A DNA stretch of 14,141 nt from Anaerolineaceae bacterium (GTDB taxonomy: Bacteria; Chloroflexota; Anaerolineae; Anaerolineales; Anaerolineaceae), in assembly GCA_011620465.1 (NCBI GenBank), contig WOZC01000168.1, positions 24,858 to 38,998 of the forward strand, given 5' to 3'. This document shows, piece after piece, positions 1 through 6,898 of the stretch (within the stretch, counting starts at the first letter, position 1; every line of letters begins with the position of its first letter). Under the pieces are notes generated by a model. That model had not been told where the DNA came from, made no database searches, and saw nothing but the letters and a program-made list of their open reading frames with translations. The translations under genes were made by a program, and so were the position numbers.

Positions 1-503
1 TGGTCGGAATCGATTTGAAGATGCTCACCTATGCTTTAAGCACTTTCGAAGGCACAAGCCGACGCTTTGAACTGGTCTGCAGCAACGAGAAAATTCGGGT
101 TTACAACGATTACGGTCATCATCCCAGCCAGCTCCTGCAAACAATCCAGGGAGCCAGGCAAAGCTACCCCGATCACAAAATCTGGGCAGTATGGGAGCCT
201 CACACCATCAGCCGCACCCGGCGCTTACAGCATGAATTTGCCAGCGCACTGGAACAAGCGGATCATGCTGTGATCCTGAAGCTCTTTGGTGCTCGCGAAG
301 AGGACCCCAGCTTCAGTCCCTGCGCTATCGCCGATGAGATCAAAAACACCTGCATCTACCAGCCTGACAACAACAAGGCGATTGACTACATCCTGGAAAA
401 CCTTGGTGAAAAAGATTTGATTATTGTATTCTCCGCTGGTAAAGGTCCTGAGTTTTCCCAGGCGTTATGTACAGCAATCCATCTGGAGGCATTCAATGAC
501 TAA
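1..503 (+). CDS. murC: UDP-N-acetylmuramate--L-alanine ligase, C-terminal part (5' end outside window)
   Basis: This is the 3' end of a Mur ligase that adds L-Ala to UDP-MurNAc in the cytoplasm, the first amino-acid step of peptidoglycan precursor synthesis. The frame is open from base 3 and about 166 residues are visible, covering the linker and the C-terminal ligase domain. Recognisable MurC signatures are the LSTFEGTSRRFE stretch at the entry to the domain, YNDYGHHPSQ (family form DDYxHHPxE) and the WEPHTISRTRRL stretch (family form QPHxxSRT). The usual late GAGDI-like motif reads SAGKG here, a variant of unknown consequence. A TTG at 15 could be mistaken for a start, but the reading frame continues upstream with family-like residues, so the gene is cut by the window edge. 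The stop at 501-503 overlaps the murB start by 8 bases. Confidence 0.93.
   Translation, partial: VGIDLKMLTYALSTFEGTSRRFELVCSNEKIRVYNDYGHHPSQLLQTIQGARQSYPDHKIWAVWEPHTISRTRRLQHEFASALEQADHAVILKLFGAREEDPSFSPCAIADEIKNTCIYQPDNNKAIDYILENLGEKDLIIVFSAGKGPEFSQALCTAIHLEAFND
485..489 (+). promoter_or_regulatory. Shine-Dalgarno GGAGG that fixes the murB start
   Basis: GGAGG ends six bases before the ATG at 496. The same reading frame is open further upstream, from 424, but nothing comparable precedes that position. The site therefore supports translation starting at 496 and a short murC/murB overlap. Confidence 0.75.
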
Positions 504-1425
504 CTTACCGATATCTCAACTCCAGGAGATCTTTGGCGAACGCTTACAAGAAGGCGTCCATATGAACAACTACACCACCACCAAGGTCGGTGGTCCAGTG
601 ACCGGCTTGATTTCGATCAATTCTGCCAGCGAGATGGAATTTGCTCTGACCAACCTTTGGAAATTAAACGTTCCTTACTACATTCTGGGCAGTGGTTCGA
701 ACCTCCTGATCAGTGATCGCGGCTATGATGGCATCGTTCTGCACAATCGCAGCCACAATGTCAAAGTAAACACCAAGAATGAACCTCCCCTGGTCATCGC
801 AGAAAGTGGCGCAAGTTTGGGTCAAGTCGCTCAGCTTGCCTCCCGCAGAGGCGTTTCAGGTTTTGAATGGGCAAACAGCATCCCGGGTACTGTCGGAGGT
901 GCGGTTTATGGCAACGCAGGAGCACACGGAACAGATATTTCTCAAATCCTGCAATCTGCCCTGGTGCTTACGCGTGCAGGCGGCAGCCAGCTCTTGAGTA
1001 ACGAAGATATGGGTTATGAATACCGCTCCAGTAAATTTAAACGCGAGCGCAAGAGCGTGATCATCCTCGAGGCGACTTTCGTTGGTCAAAAAGCAGACCC
1101 GGAGGATTGCATGAGTCTTCTGCACGAATTGACCGAAAAACGCCATAAAACCCAACCGGTTGGTCCCTCTTTTGGATCAACCTTCAAAAACCCAGCAGGT
1201 AATTTTGCCGGAAAACTTTTGGCTGAAGCCGGTATGAAGGGTGTTACTTGCGGTGGCGCTTCCTTCAGCAAAGTCCACGCAAATTTCATCGTAAACAACG
1301 GTGGAGCCAGCGCGCAGGATTACTACTGCCTGATCCGACAGGGTCAGAAGCGAGTCATGGAACAGTTTGGTGTTCAACTGGACCTCGAAATCGAATTATT
1401 GGGAGAGTTCGAAGATGTCGACTAA
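496..1425 (+). CDS. murB: UDP-N-acetylenolpyruvoylglucosamine reductase
   Basis: MurB is an FAD enzyme that reduces UDP-GlcNAc-enolpyruvate to UDP-MurNAc with NADPH in the cytoplasm. The 309 residues show the FAD-binding half with YTTTKVGGP (26-34), LGSGSNLLISD (64-74) and WANSIPGTVGGAVYGNAGAHG (125-145). The active-site pieces follow: Y176-R177 in the YRSSKFK motif, the catalytic serine S228 in FGSTFKNP, and a late glutamate around E298. GGASFSKVHANFIVNNGG (253-270) and the absence of the extra Tyr-loop segment of E. coli MurB fit a type II enzyme. The ATG at 496 was chosen over the upstream frame because of its GGAGG site and because the protein then starts at the usual distance from the FAD motif. 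It overlaps murC by 8 bp and ddl by 11 bp, so translational coupling is likely. Confidence 0.96.
   Translation: MTNLPISQLQEIFGERLQEGVHMNNYTTTKVGGPVTGLISINSASEMEFALTNLWKLNVPYYILGSGSNLLISDRGYDGIVLHNRSHNVKVNTKNEPPLVIAESGASLGQVAQLASRRGVSGFEWANSIPGTVGGAVYGNAGAHGTDISQILQSALVLTRAGGSQLLSNEDMGYEYRSSKFKRERKSVIILEATFVGQKADPEDCMSLLHELTEKRHKTQPVGPSFGSTFKNPAGNFAGKLLAEAGMKGVTCGGASFSKVHANFIVNNGGASAQDYYCLIRQGQKRVMEQFGVQLDLEIELLGEFEDVD
1401..1407 (+). promoter_or_regulatory. Shine-Dalgarno GGGAGAG for ddl, inside murB
   Basis: GGGAG lies nine bases before the ATG at 1415 and within the murB coding sequence. It selects 1415 over the earlier in-frame ATG at 1367, which would add 16 residues with no resemblance to the Ddl N-terminus. 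Confidence 0.65.
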
Positions 1426-2527
1426 GCTCAATCTTGTTTTGATCTTTGGAGGCAAATCCGGTGAACACGCCGTCTCCCTAATGTCCGCGCGCTCCGTGTT
1501 AAACGCTCTTGATTCGGAAAAATACCAGGTTTTCCAAGTCGGGATCACCCGCGAGGGTCGTTGGACCTATGCTGCAAACGCATTGGAGGTCTTCGAAAAC
1601 AAGCACGGTGAGAGCTTGAATGAAGCCTTTATCCTGGCCAGGAATGAGACCCCCTATCTCTATGAACTTATCGATGGACAGCTGCGTGAAGTTACGCAAA
1701 TTGACATCGTTTTCCCGGTTTTACATGGCACCTTCGGCGAGGATGGCACCATCCAGGGCTTGTTTGAAATCCAGAATTGTGCTTATGTTGGCGCGGGCGT
1801 GTTAGCTTCTTCAGTGGCGATGGATAAAGCTCTTTGCAAAGATGTGGTTGCCAATGCCGGAATTCCAGTTTTACCTTATGGCATCTTCAGTCGACAGCAG
1901 ATCGAAAACGATCTTCCGGCCGTGATCGAAGCCGTTGAAGGGATCAGTGCCTATCCGGTCTTTGTCAAACCCGCCAACCTGGGGTCTTCAGTAGGCATTA
2001 CGAAAGCAAAAAACAGATCACAATTGCAAGATTCACTCCGTCTGGCTGCCCGATATGACCGCCGTATCCTGGTCGAACGTGGAATCGAAGCCCGGGAAAT
2101 CGAGATCAGTGTCCTCGGTAATGAGGATGTTGTAGTTTCTGTGCCGGGTGAGATCGTCCCAGGCGACGAGTTTTACACCTACAAAGATAAGTACCATTCC
2201 GGCGACCCGGAAACCGCCATCCCTGCTCCTCTTCCAGAACCGGTTTCCGAACAATTACGAACCTGGGCTGTGCAAACATTCCGTGCGATCGACGGAGCTG
2301 GTCTGGCACGGGTGGACTTCCTTTTGGACAAAAACAGCGGAAAAGCCTGGTTCAATGAAATCAACACCATGCCAGGTTTCACACAGATCAGCATGTACAG
2401 CAAGCTGCTGGCTTACAGCGGTTTGAATTACAGACAGCTGATTGACCAATTGATAGAGCTTGGATTGGAACGAAAAGCAGATCAGGCGCGTACACTCAGG
2501 AAATTCGAGGTCGATGATGAACAATAA
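1415..2527 (+). CDS. ddl: D-alanine--D-alanine ligase
   Basis: This ATP-grasp enzyme joins two D-Ala molecules for the end of the peptidoglycan stem peptide. The 370 residues carry the N-terminal FGGKSGEHAVSLMSA (11-25), HGTFGEDGTIQGLFE (104-118) with the G-A-G-V region at 126-129, the ATP-grasp lysine segment VKPANLGSSVGI (184-195), the metal-binding ARVDFLLD (298-305) and NEINTMPGFTQISMY (314-328). The omega-loop reads FYTYKDKY (253-260); the tyrosine there is typical of D-Ala-D-Ala ligases, whereas VanA-type D-Ala-D-Lac ligases have a histidine-containing loop. Classical vancomycin-type resistance is therefore not suggested. It overlaps murB by 11 bp and ftsQ by 11 bp, and both overlaps follow the same pattern of a start codon placed just before the upstream stop. 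Confidence 0.96.
   Translation: MSTKLNLVLIFGGKSGEHAVSLMSARSVLNALDSEKYQVFQVGITREGRWTYAANALEVFENKHGESLNEAFILARNETPYLYELIDGQLREVTQIDIVFPVLHGTFGEDGTIQGLFEIQNCAYVGAGVLASSVAMDKALCKDVVANAGIPVLPYGIFSRQQIENDLPAVIEAVEGISAYPVFVKPANLGSSVGITKAKNRSQLQDSLRLAARYDRRILVERGIEAREIEISVLGNEDVVVSVPGEIVPGDEFYTYKDKYHSGDPETAIPAPLPEPVSEQLRTWAVQTFRAIDGAGLARVDFLLDKNSGKAWFNEINTMPGFTQISMYSKLLAYSGLNYRQLIDQLIELGLERKADQARTLRKFEVDDEQ
2507..2510 (+). promoter_or_regulatory. Shine-Dalgarno GAGG choosing the second of two tandem ATGs of ftsQ
   Basis: Two adjacent in-frame ATGs stand at 2514 and 2517. GAGG at 2507-2510 is three bases from the first and six from the second. The second has the better spacing and is taken as the start. 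Confidence 0.5.
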
Positions 2528-3545
2528 CCCCAGGAACTTATCCCGGGCAGACCAGGTTCGAGCCCGAAGGAAAATTGAGAAGGTTCAGCGAAAGCCGATT
2601 CCCCGCAGCGTAGATCGTACCTCGCGGGATGCCTATAATGCTTCGCGCGTGGTTTCACGCCACAACACTTACCATTCCACCGGTACCTACACCTCATCCA
2701 ATCGACAGCGCAGGCAGGTTTATCTTCCCACTGGCACACCGGGAAGCGAAGTGCGCTTACCCACCCTGCCCCGCATCAGTTTCAGTTGGCGCTGGCTCTC
2801 TGCCGCGCTTGCCCTTGGAATGGTCGTTTTGCTCTACATGATGCTCAATTCAGCTACCTTCGAGGTCAACACGGTCAACCTGAGCGGCGGTATCCGGGTC
2901 CCATCGGAAGAAGTAAAAGCAATCTTGAATGTGACCGGAGAATCGATCATTCACGTGAAGCCAGCCCAGGTGGAAAAACAGATTTTAGCAACCTTCCCGG
3001 ATATTAAATCTGCCCAAGTGGAAGTAGCTCTGCCAAACACCCTCAATGTGTTGATCGAGGAACGCATCCCCGCCATTCTCTGGTTGGAAAATGAGCAGGA
3101 ATTGTTCTGGATCGACCAGGATGGATACGCCTTCAGCATACGCGGAGAAGCCAACCTGCCAATTCGTGTCTACGCGAATACGACCCCACCTTACGCACTT
3201 GGCTACGTTGATCCGAAATCGGTGGAGATCGAGGAAACAGTAGAAGATGGGGAAGAAGAACCTGTAACCCCTATTCCTCCCATTGACCCGGCTTTTATCC
3301 AGGCAGTTCAAAAGCTCAATGCCATCAAACCAACCGACACAGCCATGCTTTATGACGGTGAAAGAGGTTTGGGTTGGACTGACCCGCATGGGTGGCAGGT
3401 TTACTTTGGCACTCAGACAGAAGATATTGACATGAAATTGATCGAATACAGCCACATCGTGGAAGCAATTCTGGACAAAAACTTGCAACCTGTTTTAATC
3501 AGCATGGAATTTCTACACGCACCTTTTTATCGTTTGGAGCATTAA
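2517..3545 (+). CDS. ftsQ: Cell division protein FtsQ/DivIB
   Basis: FtsQ is a bitopic membrane protein that links the Z-ring to the septal peptidoglycan synthases. The 342 residues divide into a long, very basic cytoplasmic tail (1-90, rich in R, K, S and T), one membrane segment (about 92-110, WRWLSAALALGMVVLLYMML) and an outer domain. The outer domain starts with a POTRA fold at about 114-183: FEVNTVNLSGGIRVP..., then FPDIKSAQVEVALPNTLNVLIEER, which is the classical P-x-x-L-x-V-x-I-x-E-R ending. It continues with a FtsQ beta domain (ELFWIDQDGYAF, 195-206; GWQVYFGT, 292-299). Residues 236-256 form an acidic, proline-rich insert that looks flexible and extracellular. It sits between ddl (11-bp overlap) and ftsA (1-bp gap), the standard place for ftsQ. 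The tail and insert are poorly conserved in the family, so they say little about function. Confidence 0.92.
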   Translation: MNNNPRNLSRADQVRARRKIEKVQRKPIPRSVDRTSRDAYNASRVVSRHNTYHSTGTYTSSNRQRRQVYLPTGTPGSEVRLPTLPRISFSWRWLSAALALGMVVLLYMMLNSATFEVNTVNLSGGIRVPSEEVKAILNVTGESIIHVKPAQVEKQILATFPDIKSAQVEVALPNTLNVLIEERIPAILWLENEQELFWIDQDGYAFSIRGEANLPIRVYANTTPPYALGYVDPKSVEIEETVEDGEEEPVTPIPPIDPAFIQAVQKLNAIKPTDTAMLYDGERGLGWTDPHGWQVYFGTQTEDIDMKLIEYSHIVEAILDKNLQPVLISMEFLHAPFYRLEH

Positions 3546-3546
3546 C

Positions 3547-4791
3547 ATGGAAGAAGAAGCAATTGTTGTTGGATTAGATGTAGGAACTTCAAAAGTATGT
3601 ACACTCGTTGCCAGGGTGGAAAACGGAGCAAACTTGCGTATCCTTGGGGTGGGAATTGAACCCTCTCAGGGCATCCGTAAAGGCACCGTCAACGATATCA
3701 ACGCCGCCTCAGAAGCGATCGCTCGCTCTATTGAAAAAGCTGAGCGCACTTCCGGGTTTGAAATTAACAGCGCTATCGTTAACCTTGCAGGTACTCAGGT
3801 ATCCTCCACCATCAGTAAAGGCGCGGTCGGGATCTCCGGACGTGTGATCGACCAGGAAGACGTTTATCGCGCGTTGGATTCTGCCCAGGCGATCGCAGTG
3901 CCCCATAATCGAGAAATTGTCCATGTTATCCAGCGTGGTTTCAATATTGACGGTCAGGAAGACATCAGTCAGCCGATTGGCATGCACGGCTACCGCATGG
4001 AAGTGGAAGCCCATATCATCACCAGCGCAGCTTCCACCATGGAAAACCTACGGCAGTGTGTATCGATGGCTGGGATAGATGTTTCTCAGTTTGTACTCAA
4101 CCCACTTGCCTCCAGTGAAGCCATTCTCTCGGAAACCGAAAGGGAAATGGGTGTAGCGGTGGTCGACCTTGGCGCCGGCACAACCGGTATCGCTATTTAC
4201 GTCAAAGGCGATGTGTTTCATACCAACGTTTTGAGCGTCGGAGGCAACCATATCACTTCCGATATTGCCCAGGGACTGCGTTTACCCCTCGACGTTGCCG
4301 AAGAGGTCAAACTCAAACATGGCTATGCCTTACTTGAGGACATAGAGGAAGAAGAATTCTTCAATATCGTCGCTTTCGGCTCAGAACAAGCTTCAAAAGT
4401 TGATCGCCGCGAGCTGGTCAATATTATCGAAGCCCGCGCTGAAGAGATCCTGATCATGGTACAACAGGAAATCAAGCGTTCCGGCTACGATTCAATGCTC
4501 CCTGCCGGAATCGTATTGACCGGTGGTGGCGCACAATTGCCCGGTATTCGCAAAATGGCAGCCAATATACTGAATATGCCTGTCAGAATCGCAGAACCGG
4601 AGAAAATGGTCGGTCTGACCGATCAAATCAGCAGCCCTGCCTTTGCAACCAGTGTTGGCTTGCTCAACTGGGGCATCCTATTTAGTGAATCAAACCAGAT
4701 TGCTCCCGAGCGTTCTGGAAGCAGCAAACGGTCGAATCTTAAACCCAAAGCGGATGGGTTGAAGGATTGGCTGAAACGCATATTACCCTAA
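3547..4791 (+). CDS. ftsA: Cell division protein FtsA
   Basis: FtsA is an actin-like ATPase that tethers FtsZ to the membrane and recruits the later divisome. The 414 residues show the phosphate-1 motif GLDVGTSKVCTL (9-20), the SHS2/1C domain region (about 84-165), the phosphate-2 motif VVDLGAGTTGIAIY (205-218), the adenosine motif IVLTGGGAQLPGI (322-334) and the end of the fold ATSVGLLNWG (367-376). After a polar linker comes the C-terminal amphipathic helix LKDWLKRILP (405-414) that is the membrane target in this family. GGAG at 3536-3539 is seven bases before the ATG. It follows ftsQ by one base and precedes ftsZ by 32 bases, so the FtsA:FtsZ pair is probably co-transcribed. Confidence 0.97.
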   Translation: MEEEAIVVGLDVGTSKVCTLVARVENGANLRILGVGIEPSQGIRKGTVNDINAASEAIARSIEKAERTSGFEINSAIVNLAGTQVSSTISKGAVGISGRVIDQEDVYRALDSAQAIAVPHNREIVHVIQRGFNIDGQEDISQPIGMHGYRMEVEAHIITSAASTMENLRQCVSMAGIDVSQFVLNPLASSEAILSETEREMGVAVVDLGAGTTGIAIYVKGDVFHTNVLSVGGNHITSDIAQGLRLPLDVAEEVKLKHGYALLEDIEEEEFFNIVAFGSEQASKVDRRELVNIIEARAEEILIMVQQEIKRSGYDSMLPAGIVLTGGGAQLPGIRKMAANILNMPVRIAEPEKMVGLTDQISSPAFATSVGLLNWGILFSESNQIAPERSGSSKRSNLKPKADGLKDWLKRILP

Positions 4792-4823
4792 TTCACCAAC
4801 GCATTTCATAGAGGAGATATAAA

Positions 4824-5978
4824 ATGGAAGCAAAACAATCTGAATCATTCGCAAGAATCAAAGTCGTAGGCGTCGGCGGTGGTGGCTGCAATGCAGTCAA
4901 CCGCATGATCGCCGAAGGTCTGCAGGGGATCGAGTTTATTGCTATCAATACCGATGCCCAGGCTCTCCTGAAATCCCAGGCACAATATCGCGTTCGCATC
5001 GGCGATAAAGCTACTCGCGGACTTGGCGCAGGCGGCGATCCAAAAATCGGAAAAGCTGCTGCAGAAGAATCGGCGGAAGAATTGTATGAAGTGCTCAAGG
5101 GCAGCGACATGGTTTTCGTCACTGCTGGTATGGGCGGCGGAACCGGTACCGGGGCGGCACCTGTGGTCGCACAGATTGCCAAGGAAATCGGCGCTCTCAC
5201 TATCGGCGTCGTCACCCGCCCCTTCTCATTTGAAGGCAATCACCGCGCGAAAGCTGCTGAACAAGGCTCCATGGCTCTCAAAGAGCATGCCGATACCCTG
5301 ATTGTTATCCCGAATGACCGCCTGCTCCAGATCGTGACCAAAAACATTGGTCTCAACGATGCTTTCCGTCTAGCAGACGACGTTCTTCGCCAGGGTATCC
5401 AAGGCATCTCAGAGCTGATCACCGTTCCTGGACTGATCAACCTTGACTTTGCTGATGTTCGCACCATCATGTCGGAAGGCGGAGCAGCCTTGATGGCTGT
5501 TGGTCAAGCTTCCGGTGAAGACCGTGCCCGGCTTGCCGCTGAACAGGCTATCTCCAGCCAGCTCCTCGATGTCACCATTAACGGTGCCCGCGGCATCCTC
5601 TTTAATGTGACTGGTGGTCAGAATTTGTCGCTGTTCGAGGTCAACCAGGCTGCAGCCATCATCAAGGAAACTGCCAGCTCAGACGTGAACCTGATCTTTG
5701 GTGCCGTGGTGGACGAGAACATGGGTGATAACATCCGCATTACCGTGATCGCGACTGGATTTGACCGAAGTGTCTCTTCTTCGGAGGGAGAGCAAAGTTT
5801 TTTTCGGGGAACATCCTCGCAAAAAACGGTAGATCGTCTCAGCAACGTTGAGCAACCCAAGCAAAAAAACGACCAAACACAATCTGTTCGGACGACTCCT
5901 CGGGAACAGTATGTCTACACCAGTGATGTCGACATAGATATGCCCGCTTTCCTCCGCAAGAACAGAAATTCTCGTTAG
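4824..5978 (+). CDS. ftsZ: Cell division protein FtsZ
   Basis: FtsZ is the tubulin-like GTPase that polymerises into the Z-ring. In its 384 residues the GTP-binding loops are plain: VVGVGGGGCNAVNRM (14-28), GAGGDPKIGKAAAEES (68-83), the tubulin signature GGGTGTGAAP (104-113) and PFSFEGNHRAKAAEQG (133-148). The T7 loop N206-L-D208-F-A-D211 carries the catalytic acidic residues that complete the next subunit's GTPase site. Residues 314-365 are a short, polar, Q/S/T-rich linker. The C-terminal peptide DIDMPAFLRKN (370-380) is the conserved tail bound by FtsA. The Shine-Dalgarno AGAGGAGA at 4810-4817 is the strongest in the operon, in keeping with the high FtsZ amounts cells need. ftsZ is the last gene of the cluster in the window, followed by two hairpins. 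Confidence 0.98.
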   Translation: MEAKQSESFARIKVVGVGGGGCNAVNRMIAEGLQGIEFIAINTDAQALLKSQAQYRVRIGDKATRGLGAGGDPKIGKAAAEESAEELYEVLKGSDMVFVTAGMGGGTGTGAAPVVAQIAKEIGALTIGVVTRPFSFEGNHRAKAAEQGSMALKEHADTLIVIPNDRLLQIVTKNIGLNDAFRLADDVLRQGIQGISELITVPGLINLDFADVRTIMSEGGAALMAVGQASGEDRARLAAEQAISSQLLDVTINGARGILFNVTGGQNLSLFEVNQAAAIIKETASSDVNLIFGAVVDENMGDNIRITVIATGFDRSVSSSEGEQSFFRGTSSQKTVDRLSNVEQPKQKNDQTQSVRTTPREQYVYTSDVDIDMPAFLRKNRNSR

Positions 5979-5979
5979 G

Positions 5980-6001
5980 ACCTTACGGACTCCTCTAAGG
6001 T
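5980..6001 (+). other. Small hairpin just after ftsZ
   Basis: ACCTTA at 5980-5985 is complementary to TAAGGT at 5996-6001, with a 10-base loop, starting two bases after the ftsZ stop codon. There is no T-run after it, so it is weak as an intrinsic terminator. It may protect the mRNA end or be chance. Confidence 0.3.
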
Positions 6002-6019
6002 TTGCGCAACCAATCCAAA

Positions 6020-6044
6020 CTCCTCCCTCTTCATGAGGGAGGAG
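6020..6044 (+). terminator. Perfect 10-bp inverted repeat, possible ftsZ operon terminator
   Basis: CTCCTCCCTC at 6020-6029 and GAGGGAGGAG at 6035-6044 pair perfectly around a five-base loop. The stem is G+C rich, but the following bases are AATGATCAATTTTGC, so the T-run is short and displaced. It is placed where the dcw operon should end. The stem resembles the AGGAGG arm of the nearby palindromic repeats, so it could also be a relic of that repeat family. Confidence 0.45.
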
Positions 6045-6104
6045 AATGATCAATTTTGCATCATACTTGTTATCTTAGGCAATTTTTTATCATCCTAAAC
6101 ACAT

Positions 6105-6273
6105 ACGCGTTGGGCGAGATTGGAAGCACCATTACGTTGATGTATTTGAAAGTTCCACGCTTCCAATCCGCCATCGGAACATTGGGATATACGTGTTTCG
6201 TCAGAAACGGCGGATTGAGGAGGGAAAAATGTACAATCGAATCGAGGTGCCGACCCTCTCAATCACGCCCTAC
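6105..6273. repeat. Four-unit palindromic repeat, copy 1 (partly decayed)
   Basis: Four units with a GATTG/CAATC core occur in alternating orientation: unit 1 GGGCGAGATTGGAAGCACC (6112-6130), unit 2 GCTTCCAATCCGCC (6159-6172), unit 3 GGCGGATTGAGGAGGG (6209-6224) and unit 4 CCCTCTCAATCACGCCC (6254-6270). Pairings are 6118-6127 with 6159-6168 (10 bp), 6164-6172 with 6209-6217 (9 bp), 6213-6224 with 6254-6264 (one bulged G), and the closing 6112-6122 with 6260-6270 (one mismatch). A small apical hairpin GTTTC/GAAAC (6195-6199, 6204-6208) caps the second arm. The first 26 bases match copy 2 at 25 positions; the loops do not match well. It lies just beyond the 3' end of the RAYT gene. Confidence 0.85.
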
Positions 6274-6300
6274 TAAAATTTCGTCACACCATCATATTTT

Positions 6301-6816
6301 CTATTCACCAAAACCATCACGGTGTTTTTTGAATTGTTCTGGATCAATCTTCTCTACATCATGGTTCTCATCGAAATAACTTCGAAAACTTGACCACTTC
6401 CATCCATCAAAGGTTTCCATTAATCCGTGTTTTACTGGGTTGTAATGAATATAATCGAAATGAATCTGCAAATCCCTCTCATCCCTGATCGTGTGCTCCC
6501 AATATTTGTCCTGCCAAATGCGGTCAACATTGGCGTTTAATTCAGTCCTCATCCATGTGGTAGATAACCGTTTGATTTCCCGCATTCTAATTGAATAATT
6601 GCTATCTACTTCGGGTAATTTGACCAATAAATGTATATGATCCGGGAGAAGACAATAGGCAATCAAATTAAATGGTTTGGATCTTTGGACCTGCCTGATT
6701 ATGCTTAAAAGATGGTCAAGCCTTTCTGATGTATCAAAATATTTTCTTCTATGGAAGGTGACCAGGGTGAAGAAATAGGTGCCACCAGATATATAATTCC
6801 TTCGGTAATTTGGCAT
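6301..6816 (-). CDS. REP-associated tyrosine transposase (RAYT), Y1/HUH family
   Basis: The protein is a single-stranded-DNA nuclease/transposase of the IS200-related RAYT group; characterised members nick and bind REP hairpins. The 171 residues are full length for the family (the E. coli protein has about 165). The N-terminus MPNYRRNYISGGTYFFTLVT is the standard RAYT opening. LLPDHIHLLVKLPE (56-69) holds the metal-binding HUH pair H60 and H62. IWQDKYWEHTIRDERD (100-115) and HFDYIHYNPVKHGL (119-132) follow, with the catalytic tyrosine among Y122 and Y125. WSSFRSYF (141-148) ends the core. No frameshift or lost key residue is seen, so it may be active. No good Shine-Dalgarno or promoter is obvious upstream, so expression is probably low. 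It is encoded against the surrounding operons and flanked by the repeats, its likely substrates. Confidence 0.93.
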   Translation of the reverse strand: MPNYRRNYISGGTYFFTLVTFHRRKYFDTSERLDHLLSIIRQVQRSKPFNLIAYCLLPDHIHLLVKLPEVDSNYSIRMREIKRLSTTWMRTELNANVDRIWQDKYWEHTIRDERDLQIHFDYIHYNPVKHGLMETFDGWKWSSFRSYFDENHDVEKIDPEQFKKHRDGFGE

Positions 6817-6851
6817 AGGCAGATTTTACCAAAATGATACGGGTATATCGG

Positions 6852-6898
6852 CAATCATCTAGCCCTACGGGCACATTCGCGACATTCACGCGTAGGGC
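6852..6898. repeat. Extra half-unit and 8-bp stem next to repeat copy 2
   Basis: GCCCTACG at 6862-6869 pairs with CGTAGGGC at 6891-6898, the left edge of repeat copy 2. A CAATC core at 6852-6856 precedes it, and the segment as a whole resembles the end of unit 4 of copy 1 (CAATCACGCCCTAC, 6260-6273). It looks like the remnant of another repeat unit between the RAYT start and copy 2. Confidence 0.45.

Noticed and set aside
2463..2473. GGATTGGAACG inside ddl as another copy of the palindromic repeat unit
   Set aside because: It resembles the GATTGGAAGC arm only over a short stretch, lies in conserved coding sequence and has no complementary arm nearby; treated as chance.
6056..6379. 107-codon plus-strand frame over repeat copy 1
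   Set aside because: It covers the palindromic repeat and the antisense of the RAYT 3' end; composition and lack of motifs do not support a protein.
6801..6860. RAYT promoter with TTGCCG and TAAAAT on the minus strand
   Set aside because: The two hexamers are about 20 bases apart, too far for a standard promoter, and no alternative pair was better.
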